From Ichthyophis bannanicus (lineage: Eukaryota > Chordata > Amphibia > Gymnophiona > Ichthyophiidae), in contig JAWIIG010000037.1 of the NCBI GenBank assembly GCA_033557465.1, forward strand, positions 2,604,001 through 2,668,000: 64,000 bases of DNA. The letters are read 5' to 3'. Both the position numbers and the translations under genes were made by a program. This document shows, in pieces, positions 52,807-62,749 of the stretch; within the stretch, counting starts at the first letter, position 1; every line of letters starts with the position of its first letter. The notes beneath the pieces are model-generated. The model searched no databases and had not been told where the DNA came from. It saw only the letters and a list, made by a program, of their open reading frames with translations.

Positions 52807-54314
52807 GATTATAATTTATTTGGAATTTGTTGTGGTCATTTTCAATTTATATTTGCTATTTTGTTCTGTGCACATGTATCACACTGCTCACGTTTTTCAG
52901 GTTTCCCCGGTTTTGCTGTACATTGCTGACGGAAATGGTTTCTCTTCCCTTTAAATCGGCTCTAACGCGAGGTTTTCACTCGCGGTACTTTTTTTGCCGA
53001 AATTCAGCCACGCTCCTGTGCGGGGAGCCTCTCCCCTCCCACTCTCCACCCATTGACCCCGTCCCTCCGCCCCTCGGGGGCCTTCCTACGCCCTCCGTAC
53101 GCCTTTTCCCGCCTCTATCGCACATCAGCGCCCCGCACACTTGCGCGGGCCCGTTAGTGTGACGCGCACGCATGCGGGGTACTTAAGTGCATCATTAGCA
53201 TACGCTACTGTGTGCCACGCATGTGTGCACGGTTTAGTAAACATACCCCTAAATGTTTATCAATCTCAGAATGAAAAGAGACTAATAAGGTCGCTCTAAC
53301 AGGAATAACATCTAAGGTTGATTCTATAAAGTCAGTAATATTTAAGGTATCCAATGACACTAGGGGGTCCACATCCCCCTCCACACCAATATCTTTCTTA
53401 GAGCTAGGAAGGTAATATATATTATTAAAGTTAAGAGCAGCAGAATCTTGATACCCTAATATCTCCTTTAAATATTTACAAAAAAGAATATCAGGAGATA
53501 AATAATGTGTCTTAGGAAAATTGAGGCACCTAAGATTCCTAGCTCTAATAGAATTTTCCAATTGCTCGTGCTGACAATGCAGCACCAAACTATCTTTTAT
53601 GGAAGAGGTGAGCGCACCCTGTACAGTGGAAACCTGAGCCTCATATTTCAAACAACAAGAATCTACAGAATTCAAGCACATATCATGGTGAACAAGCTTA
53701 TCGACAGTCTCTTGAGTAAAAGCAGTAAACTGGGGCATAATTGAGGACAAAGAGGCATCAATTAACAAACTCCAAATATCTGTTAAAGAAAACTCCTGTT
53801 GAGAGCCCTGAGCCGGAAGGCCCAAAGAGTCCGAGAGAATCTTTGGAACCCCTCCAACTTGAACAACTCAGGGAAGAGGAACATCCCCTGCCCGAGGGCT
53901 CACAGTAGGAGAAGGAACCAACTCTAATGGAAAAATGGGGGTAGAACTCCCTACCAAATTAGGTGAGGGGGTCGACCCACCCATAAACCCTCCATTAGAT
54001 AGCTGGGGAGGGATATCACCCCCTTCAATTTTTGAGGAGCTAACAGGAGAAGAAACAGTGTTAGACAGAGGCAACGACAAATTTCCACATCCACTGGCAG
54101 TCCGTACAACGTGTTTGTCCATAGGACCTACTGCCTTGACAGTCTTATATGGATTCATTGTACTCACGCCAACCAGTCTCTTCTTCCTTTTGCCCATGCC
54201 ACAGCGTACTCTGCTCCGATGTTCCTCAGTGCTCTGAAGGGGCTCAGAAGGGGCAGTACCTGCCCCTTTAACCATGCCCCTTCAGACACACCCGTGGCCG
54301 CGTCCCGTGGAGAA

Positions 54315-54901
54315 ATCAGACTTTTAAACCCCTTCTGATGACGCTGGGGTGACGCGGCAGGTTAATGGGAAGCAAACCAGGACACAGGCAGCCTCACCTG
54401 CGAGCACAGATAGTCCAGGTAGGTCCCACAGCTCCAGGCACACTCTCCAAAATAGCGCTCCTCCAGCCGGACTTTTAACCCCCTTCCGATGATGCTGGGG
54501 TGACGCGGCAGGTTAACGGGAAGCAAACCAGGGCACAGGCAGCCTCATGTACGAGCAGAGATGGTCCGGGTAGGTCCCGCATCTTCAGGAACACTATCCA
54601 AAATAGCTCTCCTCCAGCCGGACCTTTAAACCCCTTCCGATGACGCTGGGGTGACGTGGCAGGTTAACAGGAAGCAAACCAGGGCACAGGCAGCCTCACG
54701 TGCGAGCACAGATGGTCCGGGTAGGTCCTGCAGCTCCAGGCACACTCTCCAAAATAGCGCTCCTCCAGCGGGACTTTTAAACTCCTTCCAATGACGCTGG
54801 GGTGACGCGGCAGATTAACGGGAAGCAAACCTGGGCACAGGCAACCTCACGTGCGAGCAGAGATGGTCCGGGTATGTCCCGCAGCTCCAGGCACACTCTC
54901 C
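54315..54901 (-). promoter_or_regulatory. Array of four 151-bp monomers, L1-B 5' UTR
   Basis: The phrase GACGCTGGGGTGACG (one variant) starts at 54341, 54492, 54643 and 54794, an exact 151-base period. Units: 54751-54901, 54600-54750, 54449-54599 and a partial 54315-54448. Copies are about 90% alike by eye. Tandem 5' monomers act as promoters in rodent L1s; the same role here is inference. Confidence 0.9.
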
Positions 54902-54918
54902 CCCATCTCTATTTTCTT

Positions 54919-55053
54919 AATTCTACTTGCTTCTTCTCTTTGATTGAATATTTCCAAAAGTATAGCTTCCACCACATTTTTACTGTCTTTAAATTCTTGA
55001 TCTTCTGGGATCTCCCTTATCCTTAGATTGTTCTTTCTGGTTCTATTCTCTAG
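54919..55053 (-). pseudogene. L1-A ORF1, central part
   Basis: The minus strand reads DLENRTRKNNLRIREIPED and then KNVVEAILLEIFNQREEASR, the start of the L1 ORF1p RNA-recognition motif (compare LENRSRRNNLRI in other L1s). No stop occurs here. It joins 56268 upstream and 48101 downstream once the insertions are removed. Confidence 0.8.
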
Positions 55054-55060
55054 ATCTTCC

Positions 55061-55960
55061 TTTCAGCAACACCAAGGAGTACCCCAAGGATCCACACTAT
55101 CCGCCATGCTCTTTAACATCTACCTGCAACCACTCTGCTCAATCATACGCGCCCATAACATCAACTACCACATCTTTGCAGATGACATAATGCTCTATGG
55201 ACCAATCACAACCACCAACCCAACAAACAATCAACTAACAGACTGCTTCATAGAAGTCTCCAGCTGGCTACAAAAGAACAACCTATCCATCAACCTAAAA
55301 AAACCAGAAGCCCTCATAGTAACCAAGGATCCAAACTTCACACCACCACCACACCTCAACTTAGGAACCACACAAATACAAATACAACCACACATAAAAT
55401 ACTTAGGAATCATCATAGACCAAGCGCTCACACTCAAGCAACAAATCAAAAAGACTACCGGAATAATATTCCACAAAGCAAAAACAGTACAATGCCTCAG
55501 GCCTCTCCTCGATCCACAAGACTTCAGGACAGTCATGCAAGCTATGACGCTCCCCCACCTGGACTACTGCAACATAATCTATCACAGACTACCTGCCACC
55601 CACACCAACCCACTATGAACTGCCTTAAATACCACAGCAATAATTATCCAGAAAGCAAAAAAACAAGGTCATATCACCCCAGTCCTGAGAGAACTGCACA
55701 TACTCCTTCTCGAAGCAAGAATCAAATACAAATCAGCCCTACTTATCCACAAAGCCCTCTATCAAACACAGACCTCCCAGCTCCGAACTTTACTACCCCA
55801 ACCCACCCACCAGACAAACCACCAGCAACACCCTCACCATCCCCCATGAACGAACTAAATACAATCAATGGACCTGCAACAGAGCCTTCGAACTGTATGC
55901 GCCATCCCTTTGGAACTCCCTACCAAGCCAAATCAGAAACAATGGAGATCCTTGAACATT
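55061..55960 (+). pseudogene. L2-like LINE RT, C-terminal part
   Basis: The frame enters at GVPQGSTLSAMLFNIYLQPL, with IFADDIMLYGPI as catalytic box (FADD), then HIKYLGIIIDQALTLK and LPHLDYCNIIYHRLP. A stop at 55616-55618 and frameshifts follow. Degraded pieces of the tail (ITPVLRELH-like, APSLWNSLP-like) occur to about 55960. The endonuclease and the first RT motifs are absent. Confidence 0.82.
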
Positions 55961-56260
55961 CAGAAAACAACTAAAAAACACCCTGTTCCAAGAATACCTC
56001 AGACCAGAAACAAACATCCAGCACTGACTCCCTCCCAGACCCTTTAACATACCCACAGATCTCCCCCCCCAAGAGACTAATATCCATTGTTTACGTCCTT
56101 AATATCTGTTTAGATCATTAATGTTGGCCTCCCGGTGACAGCCCCCTACCCAAAAATTGATTACTGCCCCCCCCCCCCTTTTTTCTGTTAAACCGCTTTG
56201 ACCTGGTGAAAAGCGGGATATAAATACAGTTAAATAAATAAATTAAATTAAATTAAATAA
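55061..56260 (+). mobile_element. L2-like LINE, 5'-truncated, inserted in L1-A ORF1
   Basis: A 7-bp target duplication ATCTTCC (55054-55060 and 56261-56267) flanks it. It begins within the RT palm and ends with 'gctttgacctggtgaaaagc', 'gggatataaatacag' and (TAAAT)n. This tail is the same as that of the SINE at 62308-62591. Confidence 0.88.
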
Positions 56261-56267
56261 ATCTTCC

Positions 56268-56676
56268 ATTTTATACAACATATGCTCTCTCCACTTATTT
56301 ATTTCTGTAATGTTACCTTTTTGCGCTTCTTATTGCTCTTGCGAGTTTTCCAGGGTCTGGTCATGTTCCTCTACCCTGCTTTTCAGTTCTCCCATAACCT
56401 TCTTCAGCTCCCGATCATTTCTCCCACTTCTTCTTTCACCATATTAATTTCAGTTTTCAGTTCCTTAAACCAGCCTTTCAACTCTTCTCCAGTGACGTTT
56501 TGTACCACCACCTCTCCTTTTTCTTCGTCGGCGCTTCTTTCACGTCTCTTATCCCATTCCATCATCTCTCCTCCCCCACTCTGCCCAGCCGCCATTTTCT
56601 GCTCCGGACCCTCACTTGTCCCCGCTCCTCCATACGTGAATTCGTGAAGGTCCACCGTTTTCCACCATGTCGTCAT
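56268..56676 (-). pseudogene. L1-A ORF1, N-terminal part
   Basis: The frame opens at 56676 (MTTWWKTVDLHEFTYGGAGT) and contains EELKGWFKELKTEINMVKEE, a likely start of the coiled coil that trimerises ORF1p. A frameshift or stop occurs at about 56404. The part to 56268 is degraded coiled-coil sequence. The region above 56676 is G+C-richer 5' UTR. Confidence 0.7.
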
Positions 56677-56882
56677 TTGCCTCTCCGCCCTTTCCAGCTG
56701 TTGGTGGTACCATCAGTTCTTTTTTGGGGATTTCAGGAGGGGGGAGTACCAGCAAACACCAGATTCAGCTCCAGAGCTCCAGGCTCAGGCAGCCATCCAG
56801 GATAATGATGTCACTTCCTCCCAACCCTATATTTTTATGGGAGGCAAGGGTCACTACTAGAAGCCTTTTCCTCAGAGCCAAC

Positions 56883-57001
56883 AGTCACAGTAGGAAGCAA
56901 GGACTTTAGAGAGTGATGATTATAATATAAAATTGTCAGGTCGGAATAAGTTTTATGTTATAACCATCGTTCTCTGGAATCCTTGCTTTCCTACTGTGAC
57001 T
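56883..57001. repeat. Palindrome with 50-bp arms
   Basis: Arms 56883-56932 and 56951-57001 ('agtcacagtaggaagcaagg' and its inverse at the ends) with a spacer of about 18 bases. It lies upstream of the L1-A 5' UTR. Possibly a MITE or the end of a foldback element. Confidence 0.8.
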
Positions 57002-57358
57002 ATTAGTGTTGTGTTTTTTGTGGGGACTTTGTTCTATTTTATACTTAGCTCTTTCTTCAGAGCCAGCTTTAAAATAGGCAAGAACTGCCACAAGCCAGCA
57101 GGGATGGCCCAAGGGTTTCTGCCACAGCGTAACCTTAAGCAAACATATAACCAAAATTCACAGTGTACAATTCTCAAACATATATACAAAATTAAATTGC
57201 CCTAGACCTCTCTTATACTTATCCTCAAGATGCACAGCCCGTACTTGCCCAAGGGAGTTGCCGTCAAAGCCCGCCCCTTGACCTGAAAACACTTCTTAAC
57301 CATTGCTGTCATAACTGATACACATTATCCATAATATGCTGTGTGGGGCTGCATGCCA
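57002..57358. other. Unassigned intergenic or intronic sequence
   Basis: About 350 bases between the palindrome and the piggyBac left end. I see no coding frame or known repeat; 'ttcagagccag' near 57056 echoes 'ctcagagccaa' near 56872. Confidence 0.4.
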
Positions 57359-57611
57359 TTAACCCTGGAATTACCAAGATTTTTTGCACACACTGAATAC
57401 CGTTGGGGTCATAAATGACCCCACGATGAATTTTAATTGTTAACCATGAAAAATTTAAACTAAACAGACAAAATATTATTCAAAATTAATTATTTATTAT
57501 ATGAAGGTTAAATGTTTTGAAATTTAATGCTTTATCATAAAATTACATGAAGAAGAGTTGCCATGAAAGCAGTTTTTGCATGCACTTGATGAACACAGTA
57601 AAGTACTACAG

Positions 57612-59750
57612 TCATTTGCATGAGACACAGACAATTTCTGAATGTTCATTGCAAACATTGCACTTGCAGGAGGTGCAAACTATGTTGCTTTTGTTGTCTT
57701 TTTCTCTGGAACAGCAGTGACACCTTGCCCTTTTCTTTGGGATCCCAACATTGCAAACAGCATCAGTGGCTTCTTCAATGCTGGAAGAAGTCTCGCTGCA
57801 ATTACTCTGAAGCAGCTGCTTTCCTAATTCCAAGAGGAATAGACGACGTCTGTGCTTTGACTTGGACTGCCATTCTGGATTTAGTGACATCCAAACAATG
57901 AAGGCATTCAAAGCACTGATGTCCAAGATGTTGTAGAAGATTGTCACTGGCCAGCGTCTTGTCATTCGTTTTGTGGTATAAGTGCGCAACATTTGATCTG
58001 CCGTATCTACTCCACCTTTACTAGAATTATAGTCCAAGATCATGCATGGTTTTTTGTCTGGATGTATGTTATCTACTTCTTCTTGATCATGCAAACTGCT
58101 CAGAAGAACAACCACTTTTCCTTTCTTTGGGCAATAGGAAACCAGAGTGGCGTCATCGCGAAAGGAAAACAGTGAAGTGAATACCTCTCGGCCCTTTTCT
58201 GTTACAAATTCTGGAGGTAATTATTTTCTGTTCTTTTGAATTGTCCCCAAAAGTGTCATTTGTTTTTGTAGCAATTTCCATGACAGAGATAAACTGCAGA
58301 AGAAATTGTCAACAGTAACATTTCTGCCAGATCGCGTCAATCCTTCAGTGAGTTGCAGTACAACCCTTTCACCCTGATTCTGTTCCCTGTTTTGTCCGAG
58401 TTCCCTTCCTGTATATACTTGAAGACGCAGAACATATGACGTTGCACAATTATGGTTCTGATTCTGATAGAAAACAACACAGACATCTTAAAATTTAAAA
58501 GTTGTGATTGTAATTACTAGAAATTTTCCGCTTCATTTAGTAATCGTCTATTTTCATTTAATTTGATTAAAATCAATGTGGTGTACATACTGTATTCTGA
58601 CGTGTAGTCAAATTTTAAAGTATATAACTCCGAATGTCGTTATGTGGCGCACAAAAATTTAACCTTCCTTCAAAAGCTGCACAGCTGATATTTTATGCGC
58701 ACACAGCCTACAGAAAATTAGAGGGAACATTGCACACAACATCCATAGCTTTACGCCATATTTCCCAGGCTTGCTGGGAATATATTGTCTGAACGTAACA
58801 CGGCTACGAAATGTAAGCAGTTGCTCATCCACGGTAACATTTTCACCAGGAACAAAGGCGTCACTTAGAGTTGCTTCCCAGATATCAAAAATGTGTCTGA
58901 TTGGAGCAAGCTTATCCATGCCTCGTTGTTCACATCTGTTGGTTGCATCATCAAATCTGAGAGCACAAGAAATTTGCTGAAAACGGTTACGGGCCATATT
59001 TTTTCTGAAAACAGAACGACCATCTTCAAGGTTCCACAACTGAACTATGGATTCATTTCATGACTTGTACATGCCTGAGAGGATCAGAAGTCCAAGAAAA
59101 CATTGAAATTCTCCATCTGTCAAATCTTTCCAGGTGTCATCATAAATGTGTCTTCCTTGTTTGCTCGTCCACATCATGATTTCATTCAATAAGTTCTTCC
59201 TCATGAACAAGTGGAATGCTGCGAGAAGGCTATCAACATTTCGTACAGCATACCCTGTAGGACCTTGTTGTACGGGCATGACATTAGCTCTGGCGTATCT
59301 TCCAACAGCTTGCTTTATAGGTTTCCTGTTCCATGATGTGGCATCCTTAGATACATATGCTTCAATGGCAACATTTGTGCTTATAGTTGATGACCTCTTA
59401 GCTCCTCTATGACCACAACTAAGATTCTTCACAGATGATACTGACACTGAGGACTCCTGCCTTCTTCCCCGTCCAGCACAGCCTCGACCTTTGCCTCGAC
59501 CTGTAACTTGACTCTTTGCTGCAGCCGATGTTACCGGCTCAACATCAGTCTCACATTCACTTGACGACCAACTGCTGTCGCCATCTGAATCATGACTTTC
59601 ATCATCAGATTTATCGCCCGAACTTGGCTGATATGCTTCTTCGCTTGCTGAATATGCTGCATCATCAGACGACTCAGAGCCGTCACTGTCAGCATCTTGT
59701 TGCAATATTTCTCTTACTTGGGCAGCTGAATACTTTCATTTTGACATCAT
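57612..59750 (-). pseudogene. piggyBac transposase
   Basis: Cuts and pastes the element at TTAA. The start is ATG-ATG at 59750-59745, followed by a TGA after three codons. The N-terminus is acidic and serine-rich (SDGSESSDDAAYSASEEAYQ). The catalytic core has VTVDEQLLTFRSR with the first aspartate and YIPSKPGKYGVKLWM (about 58850-58740). A second region around 58320 reads NVTVDN, the second aspartate position. The third region is MILDYNSSKGGVDTADQM (about 58040-57985). The C-terminus has the cysteine-rich RING-like domain (CHCCSREKDN, CTSCKCNVC, CVSC). A second in-frame TGA lies at 59058, and about 240 bases of foreign sequence (58490-58730) split the core. Inactive. Confidence 0.88.
58490..58732 (-). 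mobile_element. Insertion of about 240 bp in the piggyBac transposase
   Basis: Transposase coding breaks after GVKLWMLC and resumes with DVCVVFYQNQNHNC. The insert begins, on the minus strand, CAATGTTCCCTCTAATTTT, which resembles the end of a hAT-type MITE. The other end shows no clear inverted repeat. An intron is unlikely because no GT-AG borders fit. Confidence 0.5.
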
Positions 59751-60240
59751 AAACAACCTAAAATAAATAAAGATAAAGTTGAATAAAATGCAAAGCAGTT
59801 TTACTATAGGTGTACAATAATCGTGATGAACGAGCTGAAAGCCTTTAGATTTCATCGGAAATAATGAGAGAACGTATGATATCAATTACAGAAAATGTGT
59901 AATTTTCATAAAATAAGAGTACAAAAAATAAATGATACATAATTAATGATAAATACCTTTGTCAGATCAAAAAAATTCACAAAACTGCAAATTGTATCAT
60001 TATCCAAACGGACGTAAGCAAGTGGGGTAAAAAATGACCCCACTGGTACTCTGTGCTGCAATTCATCACTAGCGTCACCTAGCGGATGAAAATTATTCCT
60101 CTCATGGTGCAATATAAAGATAATATTGACATGTGAAAAGTCATAAAAAGATTGCATTCTTGAACAACTAGTTTCCGAAATACGCGTTGTGAAACTTGCA
60201 ATGGGGTCACTTTTGACCCCATCGGTACTCCCAGGGTAAA

Positions 60241-61180
60241 GCATGCACTATACTCCCGGTCGCAGCAACATCCTCCTTCTCTGTTTCTGACCAAGCCCGT
60301 CAAAGGTCAGGATTGCTGCATACTTAATATATGGCAATGAGGTGTCTCCGCCCGCCCCCCACCATCAAAGCATGGGGAAGCACATTACCTGCTGATCCTG
60401 CTGTGAATCCATTGTCTTTGTCAAGGGGAGAACAATTTCCTTGCGGCCACTCCCCCTATACTCAACTTTACAGCTGTATTCTCGGTCCAATGGCCCTTAA
60501 CTTCTGGCCACACCCCCCGACAATGACTCCTCGCTTGTCAGGGGGCCCCATCCGGTACTCAGCTATGGCCAACAGCATTTATACCGTGTCCTGGGCCGTG
60601 CAGAGGAAAAACGTCCATGCCGATATCCAACAGATATACGCCTGCTGCGCGTCACTGGCCAGGGCAACTTACATCAATGAGGTCATGCACAATGCAACTC
60701 CCCCTCTTGATTACCTCCATGAAGCAAGCCATCCATCCGTTTGCCTTTCATCTTGTTTTCTCCACTGCCCAGTGTGATCTTTTTGCCTTTTCAGACCTAC
60801 TGTGGTACGATATGGTGCCATACTACCCAAGTCCCAGAGAAAATGTTGGCCAGCTGCATCTTCTGGTTAATTCGACACTGCGGGTATTAGCCAATTGTTC
60901 CCCCTCCAGATGCATCACTGAGAACGAGGGGCTCCTGACCACCCTCCTTCTGCGCATAAGGGACAGAACCAGCAGGTCCCATATCATTCCCACACCCCCA
61001 TCCCGATGATCAACACCTCTGCAGGTTGCAGGCCAAATTAAAGCCTTGCGGTCTGCTCCGGATTCTCCTTTGCACCCAGTGGTCATATGGATGGCCTCAT
61101 ATCCATATTTCCAGGGGAGTTACACCACGGGTAAACCATCAAAAGAAGAACACAAGAAAGGTCAGGTTAGTCACAGCAAC
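60241..61180. other. Region downstream of the Ngaro-like fragments, no recognised gene
   Basis: 940 bases of mixed composition. Open frames of 110-150 codons on the plus strand (60331-60777, 60617-61009) show no motif. By position this could be the 3' untranslated and split-repeat part of the Ngaro-like element at 61180-63880. Confidence 0.4.
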
Positions 61181-61189
61181 ATTTGTCAA

Positions 61190-61310
61190 TCCCTAGCTTC
61201 TGGGAGAACATACAGGTTATAACGGTCAGAACGCCACCTGCCCACAGACATGATTTGTTCCCTTGTCATGCCAAGCCCAGCTGCCATGATAGCCGCCAAC
61301 CTCAAGGTCT
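61190..61310 (-). pseudogene. Tyrosine recombinase C-terminus
   Basis: The minus strand reads LAAIMAAGLGMTREQIMSVG followed by RWRSDRYNLYVLPEARD and a stop. This is the end of a Ngaro/DIRS-type recombinase, whose usual form is 'GAAT..A..G......I..LGRW.S..Y..Y'. The final tyrosine (YNLY) is the catalytic nucleophile position. The HxxR box upstream is degraded. Sequence between here and 61700 is too decayed to assign. Confidence 0.7.
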
Positions 61311-61699
61311 ACCTCTGTTATGACCATCTTCCACACCTCTGCTTCCTTACAATTGTTGTGGCTAGAATTTGCTTTTTATAATGGGGTATAGATGAATTCA
61401 CTCTTTGCTTCTTTTGTTTTTATTAGATATGATGACTCTAGGCAGGGGACTCCACTAATGATATAACATTATAGATTTTTAAACTGATTCCTGTTTTATT
61501 TCATGTTACCTTTGCAGACCTGATTTTTTCAGTTATTGGTGTTTTGGTCAAGATATATTTTCACAGTGTGCCATTGTAAGTACTTATTTATTTTATATTA
61601 GAGATGGCACACCTTCTCTCCTCTTCATGCGTTTTGTGTACTGTGATGTGATCAGGCATTGTAGTTTACGGTTTCTGCACCCTGGTGAACCGGAACGAG

Positions 61700-62290
61700 A
61701 TGGGAGTGCTCTGCCTGCATCAACCAACATTGCTCACCTCCCATCGGGCATAATCATCTGCAATTCTCAAAATACCACACTGGACACGTGCAGTCTTCTG
61801 GCAGGGGTGACCATGACAATTTGGCCTCTCTTTCGTGGGGTCCATCTCAGAGCTGGGTCTGTGGTTAGGTGTGTGGCGATGCTCAGCTGACCATTCCTTC
61901 ATTATCCTTGCAATGACAAAATCTGCCAAAGGGCTCCGTTCTCCCACTGCTTTGGCAAAAGGGGTGATGGCCGTTAAGCTCGTTCTTACTGTGGATTTAC
62001 TCCTGCCCCTGTAGCAGAATATCCAGCGAAGAATGGTGCCGGCCTTAAAGCAGTCCCCTCCCTGATGCCGTCCTGCATACAAAATTCCCGGAAGTGATCT
62101 CGGGCCTTCAAGTGTCGGTCTGGTATGCTTTGTCAGGAAACCCATCAAGAGGCTCCAAACTTCAGTGGGCCCAATGCCCAATCTGCCTCTGGAATAGATG
62201 CCTTGACTGCATCTGCCCAGGAGCATTGGCCTGGAATGTTGCCATCTTAAAATGAGAAAGAGCATCAGCAGTCGTGTTATGGAACCAGGA
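61700..62290 (-). pseudogene. RNase H end and recombinase start, fragment 1
   Basis: The minus strand shows TTADALSHFKMATFQANAPG (compare 'IADALSRFQ...FR.LAP' in Ngaro), then after stops a region containing SKSTVRTSLTAI and VGERSPLADFVIARIMKEW. It is related to fragment 2 at 62750-63180. Several stops; no function. Confidence 0.6.
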
Positions 62291-62307
62291 ATATGAGGAC
62301 AAAAGGG

Positions 62308-62591
62308 AGCTGGAGGAGTGGTCTAGTGGTTAGGACAAGGTACTTCAGGCCAGAGGGCTGGGGGTTCAAGTCCCACCTGGGGACAGCAATCTCAGGCCAG
62401 AGGGACTGGGATTTCTAGTCCTATAGGCACTCCTTGTGGTTTTGGGCAAGCCACTTAACCCTCCATTGCCCATGTTCCCTGTAAGTATTAGCATATGTGT
62501 CTCATATCCCCTTGTGTTAAACGTATCCCCCAATTGATCACTTTGACCCAGTGAAAAGCAGGATATAAATACAGCTAAATAAATAAATAAA
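62308..62591 (+). mobile_element. CORE-SINE with L2-like tail
   Basis: The tRNA-like head has A-box TGGTCTAGTGGTTAGG (about 62319-62334) and B-box GGGTTCAAGTCCC (about 62362-62374). The CORE-like block GGGCAAGCCACTTAACCC is followed by 'gacccagtgaaaagcagga', 'tataaatacag' and (TAAA)n. The tail is that of the LINE at 55061-56260, while the head matches the SINE at 1-309, whose tail differs. Confidence 0.88.
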
Positions 62592-62749
62592 AGAAGCTCT
62601 CCTACCCTGAGTGCCCCAGAGAATGCTAAGTAGAAGGCACAACTGAAAGACAGATCTCAAAGGTGACCTAGCAGACCACTATCCATGATGGTAAGCAGCT
62701 TCCTTAACACCTCATGGGCAATCAGGCACCTATGGTCTGGAGCACAGCA

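Larger units (their letters stand above)
48611..53250 (+). mobile_element. Large non-autonomous Harbinger-type element, copy 2 (complete)
   Basis: Terminal inverted repeats GGGGTATGTTTACTAAA (48611) and TTTAGTAAACATACCCC (to 53247) are flanked by TAA on both sides, the 3-bp TWA duplication of PIF/Harbinger elements. It interrupts L1-B ORF1, whose reading resumes beyond it. Length 4.6 kb. It holds three forward and three reverse tRNA-like modules, the GGCACCCTATAAGG cluster, a tandem 460-bp unit and a hairpin near the right end, but no transposase. Superfamily by termini only. Confidence 0.8.
48356..54275 (-). pseudogene. L1-B ORF1
   Basis: The likely start is MGKRKKRLVGVSTMNPYKTV near 54200, since the first ATG at 54275 is 26 codons upstream. 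The N-terminal half is proline- and serine-rich (53868-54275). After a frameshift near 53850, a coiled-coil-like stretch precedes the RNA-binding part: LENSIRARNLRCLNFPKTHY, NFNNIYYLPSSKK, LNITDFIESTLDVIPVRATL. The Harbinger-type element cuts the gene at 53250/48611. The C-terminus resumes with NIFPDVSKQIQSR, LKPRALAIGASF and YVFYEPFQLEEFLKSC, then TGA at 48356-48358. The family is L1/Tx1 ORF1p. Frameshifts in both halves make it non-functional now. Confidence 0.8.
48102..54901 (-). mobile_element. HAL1-like L1 (L1-B): monomer promoter, ORF1, no ORF2
   Basis: A perfect 16-bp target duplication CCATCTCTATTTTCTT flanks it (48086-48101 and 54903-54918). In transcription order: 151-bp monomers (54901-54315), ORF1 (54275-48356, split by the Harbinger-type element 48611-53250), about 250 bases of 3' UTR and an A-rich tail (48102-48125). 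Without the nested element it is only about 2.2 kb. No ORF2 sequence lies between the ORF1 stop and the tail. The complete 5' end plus tail shows that it was mobilised as this short form. Confidence 0.85.
47756..56830 (-). mobile_element. L1/Tx1-like LINE (L1-A), ORF1 and 5' UTR, split by two insertions
   Basis: ORF1 pieces read in order on the minus strand at 56676-56268, 55053-54919 and 48085-47756. Gaps are filled exactly by an L2-like LINE (55061-56260) and by L1-B (48102-54901), each with a target duplication. The 5' UTR continues to about 56830. ORF2 is not recognisable downstream. Confidence 0.8.
57363..60236 (-). mobile_element. piggyBac DNA transposon (decayed)
   Basis: The left end CCCTGGAATTACC is preceded by TTAA (57359-57362). 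The right end is the inverse, CCCTGGGAGTACC, ending at 60236, followed by TAAA, probably a mutated TTAA. Both ends hold the internal inverted block TGGGGTCA...TGACCCCA (57405-57423; 60201-60221). A transposase relic fills the interior on the minus strand. Confidence 0.9.

Noticed and set aside
58490..58732. Intron in the piggyBac transposase
   Set aside because: No GT...AG pair fits the two coding borders on the minus strand, and the insert starts like a MITE terminus.
60331..61009. Two plus-strand frames of 130-148 codons as host exons
   Set aside because: No splice signals with coding bias, no recognised motif, and the surroundings read as a DIRS-group element on the other strand.
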